DNA of 46,377 nt from DATFES01 sp035457725 (GTDB lineage Bacteria; Pseudomonadota; Alphaproteobacteria; CACIAM-22H2), in the NCBI GenBank assembly GCA_035457725.1, contig DATIBC010000020.1, forward strand, positions 1 through 46,377. The letters run 5' to 3'. Made by a program: the position numbers and the translations under genes. Positions 30,839 to 39,933 of this stretch are shown piece after piece; the first letter of the stretch is position 1, and each line of letters begins with the position of its first letter. Below the pieces are notes generated by a model. That model did no database searches, had not been told where the DNA came from, and saw only the letters and a program-made list of their open reading frames with translations.

Positions 30839-33800
30839 TCTGCCGCGGCGTGGCTGCGTTCGAGTTGCGAGAGCGTCCGGGCGATGGCGTTGATTGGCCG
30901 GGTGAAGCGCGCCAGAAGCAGGTAAAGGGCCGGAACGACAAAGCCGGTAAGCAGCGTCGCCAGCGCCACGCCGCCGATGATCACCCAGCCGATCGCCGAG
31001 CGGCTTTCCGCGCCGGCGCCGGTGGCGAGCGCCAGCGGCACCGCGCCGACGATCGTCGCGATTGAAGTCATGAGGATGGGCCGCAGGCGGATGACCGCCG
31101 CTTCGAGCACCGCGTCGTGGATCGATTTACCACCGTCGCGAAGCTGATTGGCGAACTCGACGATGAGAATGCCGTTCTTGGTCATAAGCCCGATCAACAG
31201 GATCATGCCGATCTGGCTGTAGACGTTGAGGCTGATCCCGGTAAGCACCAGGGCAAGAAGGCCGCCGGTCACCGCCAGCGGCACCGCCAGCATGATGATG
31301 ATCGGGTGGATCCAGCTCTCGAACTGCGCGGCGAGTACCAGAAAGACAATGATCAATGCGAGGCCGAAGGTGAAGTAGAGGCTGGCGCTCGATTCCTTGA
31401 ATTCCCGGCTCTGGCCTTGATAGCTGATGCGCACCTCGGGCGGCAGCTCCTCGGCGGTGATACGCTCGAGTTCCTCCAGCGCCTCGGCGATACTGAAATC
31501 CGGCGCGAGCGACGCGGTGATCGTGATCGAGCGCAACCGGTCGACGCGATTGAGCTCCTGCGGTCCTGCCGCCTCGACGAAGGACACCAGGTTCGACAGC
31601 GGAATGAGTTGGTTGGTCGTCGCCGAGCGGGCGTAGATATTGCTGAGATCGCTCGGCGTCAGCCGATCTTCGAGGCGGGCCTGAAGGATCACCTTGTACT
31701 CTTCGCCGCGGTCGGAGAAATCGCTGACGTGCCGCGAGCCGAACATTGTCTCGAGCGTGCGGCCGATCTGCTCGACCGACACGCCAAGATCGGCCGCCCT
31801 GGCGCGGTCGATCTTGACCCGCAGCTCCGGCTTGTTCTCCTGGAAGTTGGAATCGAGGTTGAGGAGGCGATCATCCTGCGAAACGCGGGCCATGATCCTG
31901 TCGCGCCACTCGCGCAGGGTCTCGTAGTCGGGGCCGCCGATGACGAACTGGACCGGCGGCTGGAAGCCGCGCTGGCCGAGCGACGGCGGGTTGGTGGGAA
32001 AGGCGCGCACGCCGGTGACCGCTTGAATCTTCGGCGTGAGTTCGCGGGTGATGTCCTGCTGCTTGCGCTCACGCTCGTTCCAGGGCTTGAGCCGCACGAA
32101 GACGAGCCCCTGGTTTACCGGCGCCGGGCGCTGGAAGCTCGGCGCGAGATTGCTCATGATGACGTAAGCATCGCCGCGATCGACGATCGGCTGGACGATG
32201 CGCTCGATCTCGATCGCGTGGTCGCGGGTGTAGGAAAGCGATGCCCCTTCCGGCGCCCAGATGCGCACGATGATGATGCCGCGATCCTCGACCGGCGCGA
32301 ACTCCTTGGGCAACGCCAGCCATAGATTGTAGGCAAGCAGCGAAACCGCGAGACCGATCGACAAGACGATCAGCGGCGCGCCCAAGCTGCGGGCGAGCAG
32401 CCAGCGATAGACGGCGTTCATTCCGGTGAACGCCGGCTCGGTCACGCGCACGAGCCATCCTTCGGATTCGTGCGGCCTCAGAATCTTCGAGCACATCATC
32501 GGCGTCAGCGACAGCGCGACCAGACCGGAGAACATCACCGAGGCGGCAAGCGCGATGCCAAATTCGGTGAACAGGCGGCCGGTGTTGCCCTCCATGAACG
32601 AAATCGGCACGAAGACCGCGACCAGGGTCAACGTCGTCGAGACGATGGCGAAGGCGATCTGTCGCGCCCCGCGCAGGGCGGCGAGAAGCGGCGCCTCACC
32701 CTCCTCGATGCGGCGGTGGATGTTCTCGAGCATGACGATTGCGTCGTCGACGACGATGCCGATGGCGAGAACCAGCGCCAAGAGCGTCAATACGTTGATC
32801 GAAAAGCCCAACGCCCCGGTGACGATGAACGAGCCGACGATCGACACCGGGATCGCCACCGCCGGGACGATGGTCGCCCGCACCGAGCGCAGGAAGAGGA
32901 AGATGACGAGAATCACCAGGCTCATTCCGATCAGCAATGCGTGATAGACCTCGTATATCGATTGCTTGATGAATACCGATTCGTCGTAACCGACGATCGG
33001 CTGAATGTCAGGCGGCATCGAGGGCCGGAGACGTTCGATCTCCGCCTTGACGCCGTCGGCGACCTCGAGCGTGTTGGCGGTCGATTGTCGGACGATGCCC
33101 AGGCCGATCGTCGTGCGTCCGGCGGTGCGCATCGCCGAGCGGTCGTCTTCGGCGCCGAGCTCGACCTGCGCGACCTCGCCAAGGCGAATCTGATAACCGC
33201 CGCGGCTGGCCAGCACGATCGCGGCGAACTCCGCGGGCGTGCGAAGCCGCGAATCCGCCTTGACGGTGAGCTCGCGCGTCCGACCCTCGATACGGCCGCC
33301 GGGAAGTTCGACGTTCTGACGCTTGACCGCCTGCTCGACATCGTCGACCGAAAGCCCGCGCGCCGCGAGCGCCTGGCGGTTGATCCAGATGCGCATCGAG
33401 TAACGGCGTTCGCCGGAGATGAAGACATTGGCGACGCCGGGCACGATGGATAGACGGTCGCGCAGATAGCGGGTCGCGAAATCGGTGAGTTCGAGCTGGC
33501 TTCGCTGATCGCTCGAGAGCGAGATCCAGAGGATCGCGCGAGCGTCGGAATCGACCTTGGCTATAATCGGATCGTCAGCCTCTTCCGGCAGCCGCGATGC
33601 AATGCGCGCCACCTTGTCGCGCACGTCAGCGGCGGCCGCGTCGACGTCGCGGCCGAGACGGAACTCGATGCTGACGTTGCTGCGCTCCTCGCGACTGGTG
33701 GAGGTGATCGTCTTTACGCCCTCGATGCCGGCGACCGTCGATTCGATGAGTTCGGTCACCCGGCTTTCGACGACATCGTTGGAGGCGCCCTTGTACACCG

Positions 33801-33945
33801 TGGTCACCGAAACGATCGGCGGGTCGATCGCCGGATACTCGCGCACCGGCAGCTTGAAATAGGCGGCGAATCCGAGGACGAGCACCATGAGACTGATGAC
33901 CGTCGCGAAGACCGGGCGCTTGATCGATACGTCGGAAAGAATCAT
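30835..33945 (-). CDS. RND efflux pump inner-membrane permease (HAE1-type)
   Basis: A 1036-residue proton-driven RND transporter of normal length, the inner-membrane engine of a tripartite efflux pump. The start ILSDVSIKRPVFATVISLMVLVLGFAAYFKLPVREYP is the N-terminal membrane helix and signature. The transmembrane helix-4 motif around residue 400 is LVLAIGIVVDDAIVMLENI, whose Asp-Asp pair carries protons. Two large periplasmic loops and a repeat of six helices follow. I chose the ATG at 33945, since the frame upstream of it overlaps the adaptor. It follows the membrane-fusion protein by 16 bases and overlaps the flavoenzyme gene by 4. Substrate specificity cannot be read from sequence. No outer-membrane channel gene is in the window. 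Confidence 0.94.
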   Translation of the reverse strand: MILSDVSIKRPVFATVISLMVLVLGFAAYFKLPVREYPAIDPPIVSVTTVYKGASNDVVESRVTELIESTVAGIEGVKTITSTSREERSNVSIEFRLGRDVDAAAADVRDKVARIASRLPEEADDPIIAKVDSDARAILWISLSSDQRSQLELTDFATRYLRDRLSIVPGVANVFISGERRYSMRIWINRQALAARGLSVDDVEQAVKRQNVELPGGRIEGRTRELTVKADSRLRTPAEFAAIVLASRGGYQIRLGEVAQVELGAEDDRSAMRTAGRTTIGLGIVRQSTANTLEVADGVKAEIERLRPSMPPDIQPIVGYDESVFIKQSIYEVYHALLIGMSLVILVIFLFLRSVRATIVPAVAIPVSIVGSFIVTGALGFSINVLTLLALVLAIGIVVDDAIVMLENIHRRIEEGEAPLLAALRGARQIAFAIVSTTLTLVAVFVPISFMEGNTGRLFTEFGIALAASVMFSGLVALSLTPMMCSKILRPHESEGWLVRVTEPAFTGMNAVYRWLLARSLGAPLIVLSIGLAVSLLAYNLWLALPKEFAPVEDRGIIIVRIWAPEGASLSYTRDHAIEIERIVQPIVDRGDAYVIMSNLAPSFQRPAPVNQGLVFVRLKPWNERERKQQDITRELTPKIQAVTGVRAFPTNPPSLGQRGFQPPVQFVIGGPDYETLREWRDRIMARVSQDDRLLNLDSNFQENKPELRVKIDRARAADLGVSVEQIGRTLETMFGSRHVSDFSDRGEEYKVILQARLEDRLTPSDLSNIYARSATTNQLIPLSNLVSFVEAAGPQELNRVDRLRSITITASLAPDFSIAEALEELERITAEELPPEVRISYQGQSREFKESSASLYFTFGLALIIVFLVLAAQFESWIHPIIIMLAVPLAVTGGLLALVLTGISLNVYSQIGMILLIGLMTKNGILIVEFANQLRDGGKSIHDAVLEAAVIRLRPILMTSIATIVGAVPLALATGAGAESRSAIGWVIIGGVALATLLTGFVVPALYLLLARFTRPINAIARTLSQLERSHAAAE

Positions 33946-33961
33946 GGTTTCGTTTCGCGCC

Positions 33962-35095
33962 TCAGCTACCGGGCTTGGGAAGAGGTCGCGGGTTGACCTG
34001 CTGACCATCGCGCACGCGCTGCACGCCGCGGACCACGACGGTCTCTCCGGCCTTGAGGCCGTCGCGGATCTCGACTTCGCCGGGCAGCCGCGCGCCGATC
34101 TGGACCTCGCGTCGGTGCGCCCGGTTGTCGACGATGACAAAGACGAAATGCTTGACGCCCTCGGGAATGATCGCCTCTTCGGGCACGAGGACCGCGTTGT
34201 CGCGCCGCGACAGCGCCATATCGAGACTCAAGAACATGCCCGGCCGCAACGCCTCGTCGGGGTTCTCGAACAGCGCATTGACGCGCACCGCGCGCGTGAT
34301 CGGATCGACGCGCGTATCGACGATGCTCACGACGCCCTCGAAGACGCGATCGGGAAAAGCCACGCTGCGGGCGACCACCACTAGGCCTGGACGGAGCTGA
34401 CCGAGCACCGTCTCGGGCACCGAGAAATCGAACTTGATCTTCGAGATGTCATCGAGCGTGGTGATGGGCGTTCCCGGCTGAACCAGCGCGCCAGGGCTGA
34501 CCTGCCGGATGCCGACCCGGCCATCGAACGGCGCGGTGATGCGCACGTCATCGAGCCGCGCATCCAGCGAACGCACACGCGCCTCGGCCGAGCGTACGCG
34601 CGCTTCGGCGCCGCGGAGTGCCGCCTCGAGCTCGTCGAGCCGCGCCTCGGTCACGTTGCCCGATCCGCGCAGCTGGCGCGCGCGATCAAGGCGGGATTTG
34701 GCGTCGTCACGAACTGCCTTCGACTGGTCGAGATCGCTCTTCGCTTGGTCGATGTCGGCCTTGCGTTCGCGCGTCTCGAGCTCGATAAGCATGTGGCCGG
34801 CGCGTACGCGCTGGCCCTCGTCGAAATTTATCACCAGGACGTTGCCAGTCTGCTTGGCGGTGATCACGACCGATTCGTTGGCGCGCGCAGTGCCAACCGA
34901 CTCGACTTTTTCCGCCACCACGTCGCTCCGCGCCGCCACGACGTCGACCGGCAAGGTCTGACCGCCGGCGCGCCGCTGCGCGCCAGCGGGCGTCGCCGCC
35001 GCGCCGTTCTCCGCGTGCTGCTGCCAGAGGTACCAGGCGCCGCCGCCGAGCCCCGCCAGCACGACGATGATCGCCGCCTGGGTAATCAACCGCAT
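33962..35095 (-). CDS. RND efflux pump periplasmic adaptor (membrane fusion protein)
   Basis: A 377-residue adaptor that links an RND pump to an outer-membrane channel. One N-terminal membrane anchor (AAIIVVLAGLGGGAWYLW) is visible. The lipoyl-like halves are around AKQTGNVLVINFDEGQRVRAGHMLIELE and DVRITAPFDGRVGIRQVSPGALV, with a coiled-coil hairpin between them (about residues 115-175, KADIDQAKSDLDQSKAVRDDAKSR in part). The beta-barrel and membrane-proximal domains follow. There is no lipobox. The start is the ATG at 35095, with GAGGGA about 11 bases before it. It heads the unit adaptor-permease-flavoenzyme, read leftward from the divergent gap before the deacetylase gene. Confidence 0.92.
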   Translation of the reverse strand: MRLITQAAIIVVLAGLGGGAWYLWQQHAENGAAATPAGAQRRAGGQTLPVDVVAARSDVVAEKVESVGTARANESVVITAKQTGNVLVINFDEGQRVRAGHMLIELETRERKADIDQAKSDLDQSKAVRDDAKSRLDRARQLRGSGNVTEARLDELEAALRGAEARVRSAEARVRSLDARLDDVRITAPFDGRVGIRQVSPGALVQPGTPITTLDDISKIKFDFSVPETVLGQLRPGLVVVARSVAFPDRVFEGVVSIVDTRVDPITRAVRVNALFENPDEALRPGMFLSLDMALSRRDNAVLVPEEAIIPEGVKHFVFVIVDNRAHRREVQIGARLPGEVEIRDGLKAGETVVVRGVQRVRDGQQVNPRPLPKPGS

Positions 35096-35356
35096 TCCGC
35101 TACAGGTCCCTCGTCCCGCCTCGGCCACCGCCGATTAAGTGCCTGAAGTACCGATATTGTCGTTGGCGCGTGCCGCCGGTTTCACAATTTTACATGATAC
35201 GCCGAACGTCGCTCTAAGGGAAAGCCACGCCCGTGGCCAGGATGAACAGGTAAATAGCAACCTCCGGGCACTGGCATGGCTTGGCGGCCGCCGGTCCGCC
35301 TGTCACAATGCTCGCAATTTTAAGGAAAACGCCTGGGACGAAACGCGAAACCAATC

Positions 35357-36283
35357 ATGACGACGTTGCTTGTCTCGCACCAGGCTTGCCTCGACCATAA
35401 TCCCGGCACCTATCATCCTGAGCGACCGGAACGGCTCAAGGCGGTCTTGACCGGCTTGGCCGAGGACGAGTTTCGCGCACTCGAGCGCGTCACCGCGCCG
35501 CGCGCCGAAGACCGGCATCTGATGCTCGCGCATCCGGCCGCCTTCGTCGAGGCGGTGCTCGGCTGCATTCCGCCGGCGGGACGCCATGCGCTCGACGGCG
35601 ATACGGTCGTCTCGCCAGGATCGGGCGAATCGGCGCTGCGCGCGGCTGGCGCGGTCGTGGCGGCGATCGACGCTGTTGTCGCGGGCAAGGCGAAGAACGC
35701 CTTCTGCGCCGTTCGGCCACCTGGCCATCACGCCGAGGCGGCGACGGCGATGGGATTCTGTCTGTTCAACAACGTGGCGATCGGCGCGCTGCATGCCCGC
35801 ACCGCGCATGGCCTCGACCGGGTAGCGGTGATCGATTTCGACGTGCACCATGGCAACGGCACGCAACACATGTTCGAGCGCGACCGTTCGCTGTTTTACG
35901 CATCGACCCATCAATGGCCGCTCTATCCTGGCACCGGCGCCGCCGACGAGCGGGGCGTCGGCAACATCGTCAACGCGCCGCTACGCAGCCATTCCGGCGG
36001 ACGCGAGTTTCGCGATGCATTCGAGCGCAAGATCCTTCCCGCGCTCGACGCCTTCGCGCCCGACTTGATCATCATCTCGGCCGGGTTCGACGCTCATCAG
36101 GATGATCCGCTCGCCAGCCTGATGCTGGTCGAGGATGACTATGCATGGGTCACCTCGGCACTTGCCGAGGTGGCGCGCACGCACGCCAAGGGACGAATCG
36201 TCTCAGCGCTCGAGGGCGGCTACGACTTGCATGCGCTCGCATCCTCCGCGGCCGCGCATGTGCGTGCCCTCATGGCTGCCTGA
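35357..36283 (+). CDS. Histone-deacetylase-family zinc deacetylase (class II-like)
   Basis: A 308-residue zinc hydrolase of the HDAC/acetylpolyamine amidohydrolase superfamily. The general-base pair is His124/His125 (RPPGHHAE), zinc ligands are Asp162 and His164 (DFDVHHGNGT) and Asp245 (SAGFDAHQDDP), and Tyr289 (EGGYD) stabilises the transition state. All are present, so it should be active. In bacteria these enzymes deacetylate acetyl-polyamines, acetyl-lysine or related amides. The class II-like STHQWPLYPGTG is visible. It is divergent from the RND unit across 261 bases in which I see no gene, and a hairpin follows the stop. The ATG at 35357 has a weak ribosome site. Confidence 0.9.
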   Translation: MTTLLVSHQACLDHNPGTYHPERPERLKAVLTGLAEDEFRALERVTAPRAEDRHLMLAHPAAFVEAVLGCIPPAGRHALDGDTVVSPGSGESALRAAGAVVAAIDAVVAGKAKNAFCAVRPPGHHAEAATAMGFCLFNNVAIGALHARTAHGLDRVAVIDFDVHHGNGTQHMFERDRSLFYASTHQWPLYPGTGAADERGVGNIVNAPLRSHSGGREFRDAFERKILPALDAFAPDLIIISAGFDAHQDDPLASLMLVEDDYAWVTSALAEVARTHAKGRIVSALEGGYDLHALASSAAAHVRALMAA

Positions 36284-36295
36284 TCGATTCACGCC

Positions 36296-36321
36296 CCGCC
36301 GTTTGCAGTCGCGAACGGCGG
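36296..36321 (+). terminator. Hairpin after the deacetylase gene
   Basis: CCGCCGTT / AACGGCGG form a perfect 8-bp stem with a 10-base loop, starting 12 bases after the stop codon. The following bases are not T-rich, so this is a possible terminator or 3' stabiliser, not a textbook intrinsic terminator. Confidence 0.45.
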
Positions 36322-36460
36322 CCAAACCAATTGTCCTGTCGTTGTAAAAAAGTCGCGATGACTCATGCGACAAACCGCTCGCATCGATCGGCGAACCGGT
36401 ATGCTGCACTGCCATAGCAAGAACCCTGGCTTCTTGCCGCGTCGCACGCGCCGATTAGGC
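36322..36460. other. Part of the 427-bp gap between the deacetylase gene and tctC
   Basis: The whole gap is 36284-36710. It holds the hairpin above, the tctC promoter/operator (36461-36489) and then about 220 bases of leader with no convincing frame. Possible short frames on the plus strand lack ribosome binding sites. The long leader of tctC (about 220 bases from the predicted start) is unexplained and could be structured. Confidence 0.5.
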
Positions 36461-36489
36461 TTGTTGGATCGGTCATATATGGTATACCA
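36461..36489 (+). promoter_or_regulatory. Candidate tctC promoter with overlapping GntR-type palindrome
   Basis: TTGTTG (36461-36466) and TATACC (36483-36488) are 16 bases apart, and the perfect palindrome TGGTATACCA (36480-36489) covers the -10 box, a repressor geometry. The same arrangement, TTGT then 15 bases then TGATATATCA, stands before the GntR regulator gene at 39934-39962. In both cases ATAT lies one base before the palindrome and G follows it. Confidence 0.5.
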
Positions 36490-36710
36490 GCCTCATCGCG
36501 TGGCAGAGCAGCAAGCCGTCGGCGCACTTAACCGAATCCACGCGAGAGGGCGCAGGATCGCTGGTCATCGGCCTCGATCGCGTCCCTCAAGAGGATGACC
36601 GTTCGCCGTCGTCGGGAGGACGAGGACGTGCCCTTGACCATTCGACACTCCACGTGCACCCCGGCATCGCGGCGCCCGGTTGAACTTTGTTTCACCTCGG
36701 GAGGAGCGAC

Positions 36711-37724
36711 ATGCAACGACTGGTTCATACGGGATTTGGAATCGCCGCCGTCGCAGTAGCGGCGCTGGCCGGATACGCTCCCGGCGCCAAAGCGCAAGGA
36801 TGGGAGCCGACGAAAACCGTCGAATTCATCATTCCCGCCGGCACCGGAGGCGGCGCTGACCAAATGGCGCGGGTCATCCAGGGCATCGTGGTCAAGCACA
36901 ACCTGATGAAGCAGTCGATGGTGGTCATCAACAAGGCGGGCGGTGCTGGCGCCGAGGGATTCCTCGACGTCAAAGGCGACAAGGGTAACCCGCACAAGAT
37001 CATCATTACGCTGTCGAACCTGTTCACCACTCCGCTCGCCACCGGCGTTCCGTTTAATTGGCGCGATTTGACGCCGGTTGCGATGCTGGCGCTCGACGAG
37101 TTCGTTTTATGGGTCAATGCCGAGACGCCATACAAATCAGCGAAGGAATACGTCGCGGCGGTTAAGGCTGGCGGCCCCAACAAGTTCAAGATGGGCGGCA
37201 CCGGCTCGAAGCAGGAAGACCAAATCATCACCGTTGCGATCGAACAGGCGACTGGCGCCAAGTTCACATACGTTCCGTTCCCGGGCGGTGGCACCGTGGC
37301 GACCCAACTCGTCGGCAAACATGTCGATTCTTCCGTGAACAACCCGATCGAAGCGGTGGCGCAATGGCGCGCCGACAAGCTGCGGCCGCTTTGCGTGTTC
37401 GACACCAAGCGTCTTCCAATCACGGAGAAGATGACGGCGACGATGTCGTGGGCCGATATCCCGACTTGCAAGGAAGCGGGCCTCGACATCGACTATCTCA
37501 TGCTGCGCGGTATCTTCATGCCGGCGGGCGTGCCGCAGGCGGCGGTTAACTACTACGTCGAACTGTTCAAGAAAGTCCGCGCGACGCCCGAATGGGCCGA
37601 TTTGATGAAGAACGGTGCCTTCAACACCAGCTTCATGGCCGGCACCGACTATGCCAAGTGGGTGGAGCGCGAAGAGGCCAGGCACCGCGATCTGATGAAG
37701 GAAGCGGGTTTCCTCGCCAAGTAG
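36711..37724 (+). CDS. tctC: TTT-type tripartite tricarboxylate transporter substrate-binding protein
   Basis: A 337-residue periplasmic binding protein of the TctC/Bug type. The signal peptide runs to about AKA (residue 28). WEPTKTVEFIIPAGTGGGADQMARVI carries the characteristic IIP..GGGAD substrate loop, NKAGGAGAEGFLDVKG the second loop, and FPGGGTVATQLVGKHVDSSVNNPIE the third. It captures carboxylates for the TctAB permease. The ATG at 36711 has a strong GGGAGGAG. It heads the cluster; a GC-rich hairpin downstream separates it from tctB. Ligands of this family range from citrate to amino acids; context suggests a small carboxylate or 2-hydroxy acid. Confidence 0.9.
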   Translation: MQRLVHTGFGIAAVAVAALAGYAPGAKAQGWEPTKTVEFIIPAGTGGGADQMARVIQGIVVKHNLMKQSMVVINKAGGAGAEGFLDVKGDKGNPHKIIITLSNLFTTPLATGVPFNWRDLTPVAMLALDEFVLWVNAETPYKSAKEYVAAVKAGGPNKFKMGGTGSKQEDQIITVAIEQATGAKFTYVPFPGGGTVATQLVGKHVDSSVNNPIEAVAQWRADKLRPLCVFDTKRLPITEKMTATMSWADIPTCKEAGLDIDYLMLRGIFMPAGVPQAAVNYYVELFKKVRATPEWADLMKNGAFNTSFMAGTDYAKWVEREEARHRDLMKEAGFLAK

Positions 37725-37770
37725 CATTGTTCGCACTAGGGGCGTCTCGCGGAGGGAATACAACCCGTCC

Positions 37771-37792
37771 GCGGGCGCTCCGGCGCGCCCGC
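37771..37792 (+). terminator. GC-rich hairpin between tctC and tctB (attenuator or mRNA stabiliser)
   Basis: GCGGGCGC / GCGCCCGC form a perfect 8-bp stem with loop TCCGGC. There is no T-run. In binding-protein-dependent transporters such hairpins often protect the binding-protein transcript or partly terminate, giving more binding protein than permease; that role is inferred here. Confidence 0.5.
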
Positions 37793-37825
37793 GCAAGATG
37801 AATCGCGGCTGGGAAGGCAATCAGG

Positions 37826-38347
37826 ATGCAAGAAAAATCGTCATTGGACGCTAACCGTGGCCTGCGCACGGGCACGGTCGAAATCATCGTTGCCGTGCTG
37901 CTAATCGTGTTCGGGGCCATCGTCATGTGGGACAGCGCCCGGATCGGAGCCGGCTGGGCGGCGGATGGGCCGCAGGCAGGGTACTTTCCGTTCTACATCG
38001 GTTTGATCATCGCTGCCGCAAGCGGCGTGACGCTGGCTCAGGCGATCGCGCGCCGCCGCAGTGGCGACAAAAAGCAGGGAGCGGTCTTCGTTACGCTGCC
38101 GCAGCTTCGGTTGGTCTTGTCGGTACTGATTCCGACTACGGTCTTCGTGCTGGTGATCCCGCTGCTGGGGATTTACGTCTCGGCAGCGGTCTTCATCTGC
38201 CTGTTCATGTGGCGGCTCGGCGGCTATCCGTTCCGGAAATCGGTTCCGGTGGCGATTGGCATGCCGGTCGTCGCGTTCATCACCTTCGAAAAATGGTTTC
38301 TGGTGCCACTGCCCAAGGGACCGCTCGAGGCGATGCTGGGCTACTGA
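37826..38347 (+). CDS. tctB: Tripartite tricarboxylate transporter small permease subunit
   Basis: A 173-residue membrane protein of the TctB family, the small partner of TctA. It has an N-terminal cytoplasmic tail, then hydrophobic segments at about 18-38, 50-70, 95-125 and 140-160. ADGPQAGYFPFYIGLIIAAASG is the characteristic loop and helix. The sequence QEKSSLDANRG precedes the first helix. GGAAGG lies shortly before the ATG at 37826. Its stop is 58 bases before tctA, so they are co-transcribed. TctB is poorly conserved and does not indicate the substrate. Confidence 0.87.
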   Translation: MQEKSSLDANRGLRTGTVEIIVAVLLIVFGAIVMWDSARIGAGWAADGPQAGYFPFYIGLIIAAASGVTLAQAIARRRSGDKKQGAVFVTLPQLRLVLSVLIPTTVFVLVIPLLGIYVSAAVFICLFMWRLGGYPFRKSVPVAIGMPVVAFITFEKWFLVPLPKGPLEAMLGY

Positions 38348-38405
38348 TGGATCGAGATCTTGCCGAATTCGACCGGCCGATAATGCTTCCGAGGGACACC
38401 GACCG

Positions 38406-39908
38406 ATGAGCGAAGTCGCAGCACTGGTCCAGGGTTTTGCGGTCGTTCTTGACCCCTTCAACCTGCTTCTCATCTGCGTCGGCATCACGCTCGGGGTTTT
38501 GATCGGGGTGTTGCCGGGTCTTGGCGGCGCCAACGGCGTCGCGATTCTGCTGCCGCTCACTTTCTCGATGTCGCCGACCTCGGCGATCATCATGTTGTCG
38601 TGCATCTACTGGGGGGCATTGTTCGGTGGCGCCATCACCTCGGTATTGTTCAATATTCCCGGCGAGCCGTGGTCAGTGGCGACGACGTTCGACGGCCATC
38701 CAATGGCGCAGAAAGGTCAGGCCGGCGAGGCGCTGACGGCGGCATTCACCTCGTCGTTTTTCGGCGCCTTCGTCGCCGTACTGATGATTACCTTCGTGGC
38801 GCCGTTGGTGGCGAATTTCGCGCTCCAGTTCGGGCCACCCGAGTTCTTCGCCGTGCAGTTCCTTGCCTTCGCCAGTTTCATCGGCATGGGCCGCGGCTCG
38901 CCGTTCAAGATCGTCACGGCCATGATGATCGGCTTTGCACTCGCAGCCGTCGGCATCGACACGGTCACCGGACAGCTCCGGCTGACATTCGGCTCGATCG
39001 AGATGCTGCGTGGCTTTGAGTTCCTTGTCGCCGTGATCGGCCTGTTTGGCATCGGTGAGATTTTACTGACGATGGAAGAAGGGTTGGCGTTCAAGGGCAA
39101 GAGCGCGTCGATCAATCTCAAGGTCGTCCTGCAGACGTGGAAGATTCTTCCGCGCTACTGGATCACGTCCATCCGCTCATCCCTGATCGGCTGCTGGATG
39201 GGAGTGACCCCGGCGGGCGCAACGCCGGCCTCGTTCATGAGCTACGGCATCGCCAAGCGCTTCTCGCGCAACGGCGAGCGTTTCGGAAGCGGCCAAATCG
39301 AAGGCGTTGTTGCCCCTGAGACGGCGGCACACGCGGCTGGTACCGCCGCGCTCCTGCCGATGATCACCCTCGGCATCCCGGGCTCGCCGACAGCCGCCGT
39401 GCTGCTATCCGGTCTGCTGATCTGGGGACTGCAGCCGGGGCCGCTGCTCTTCGTCGAGCAACCGGATTTCGTTTGGGGCCTGATCGCCTCGATGTATATC
39501 GGCAATATTTTCGGCTTGGTCATCGTGCTGACGACCGTCCCGTTTTTTGCGGCGATCCTGCGCATACCGTTCAGCATCATCGCGCCGATCATTCTCGTCA
39601 TTTGCGCGATTGGCGCGTACACGGTCAACAACGCCGCCTTCGACATCACCTTGATGCTGATCTTCGGCGTCATCGGATATGTGTTCAAGAAGCTCGACTA
39701 CCCGTTGGCGCCGCTGGTGTTGGCGTTGGTGCTCGGCGACATGGCGGAAAGCTCGTTCCGGCAGGCGATGCTGCTGAGCCAGGGCGACGTCTCGATATTC
39801 TGGTCGAACCCACTGGTGGGGACGATCTTCGGGCTCGGCGTGCTCATGCTGTTCTGGCCGCTGATCCAATGGGCGTGGGGCCACGTGCGCGTGGCCAAGC
39901 CGGCGTAA
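38406..39908 (+). CDS. tctA: Tripartite tricarboxylate transporter large permease subunit
   Basis: A 500-residue membrane permease, the usual TctA length, with about a dozen hydrophobic segments. The family signature is GVLIGVLPGLGGANGVAILLP at about residues 29-50, and a second copy, GIPGSPTAAVLLSGLLIWGLQPGP, follows after about residue 320, as expected for an inverted-repeat transporter. FNIPGEPWSVATTFDGHPMA is also typical. GAGGGA precedes the ATG at 38406. It works with TctB and the periplasmic TctC, using a cation gradient. It is followed by the GntR gene after 55 bases with its own promoter-like site. Confidence 0.94.
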   Translation: MSEVAALVQGFAVVLDPFNLLLICVGITLGVLIGVLPGLGGANGVAILLPLTFSMSPTSAIIMLSCIYWGALFGGAITSVLFNIPGEPWSVATTFDGHPMAQKGQAGEALTAAFTSSFFGAFVAVLMITFVAPLVANFALQFGPPEFFAVQFLAFASFIGMGRGSPFKIVTAMMIGFALAAVGIDTVTGQLRLTFGSIEMLRGFEFLVAVIGLFGIGEILLTMEEGLAFKGKSASINLKVVLQTWKILPRYWITSIRSSLIGCWMGVTPAGATPASFMSYGIAKRFSRNGERFGSGQIEGVVAPETAAHAAGTAALLPMITLGIPGSPTAAVLLSGLLIWGLQPGPLLFVEQPDFVWGLIASMYIGNIFGLVIVLTTVPFFAAILRIPFSIIAPIILVICAIGAYTVNNAAFDITLMLIFGVIGYVFKKLDYPLAPLVLALVLGDMAESSFRQAMLLSQGDVSIFWSNPLVGTIFGLGVLMLFWPLIQWAWGHVRVAKPA

Positions 39909-39933
39909 GTCGGCGGGGCGCCAGTGATCCGGC

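Noticed and set aside
31117..32325. A long open frame on the plus strand antisense to the RND permease gene.
   Set aside because: It mirrors codon structure of the permease gene on the other strand in GC-rich DNA, is rich in Asp/Arg/His and has no recognisable domain.
36365..36598. A 77-codon plus-strand frame in the gap before tctC.
   Set aside because: No ribosome site, unremarkable composition, and it spans the predicted promoter and operator.
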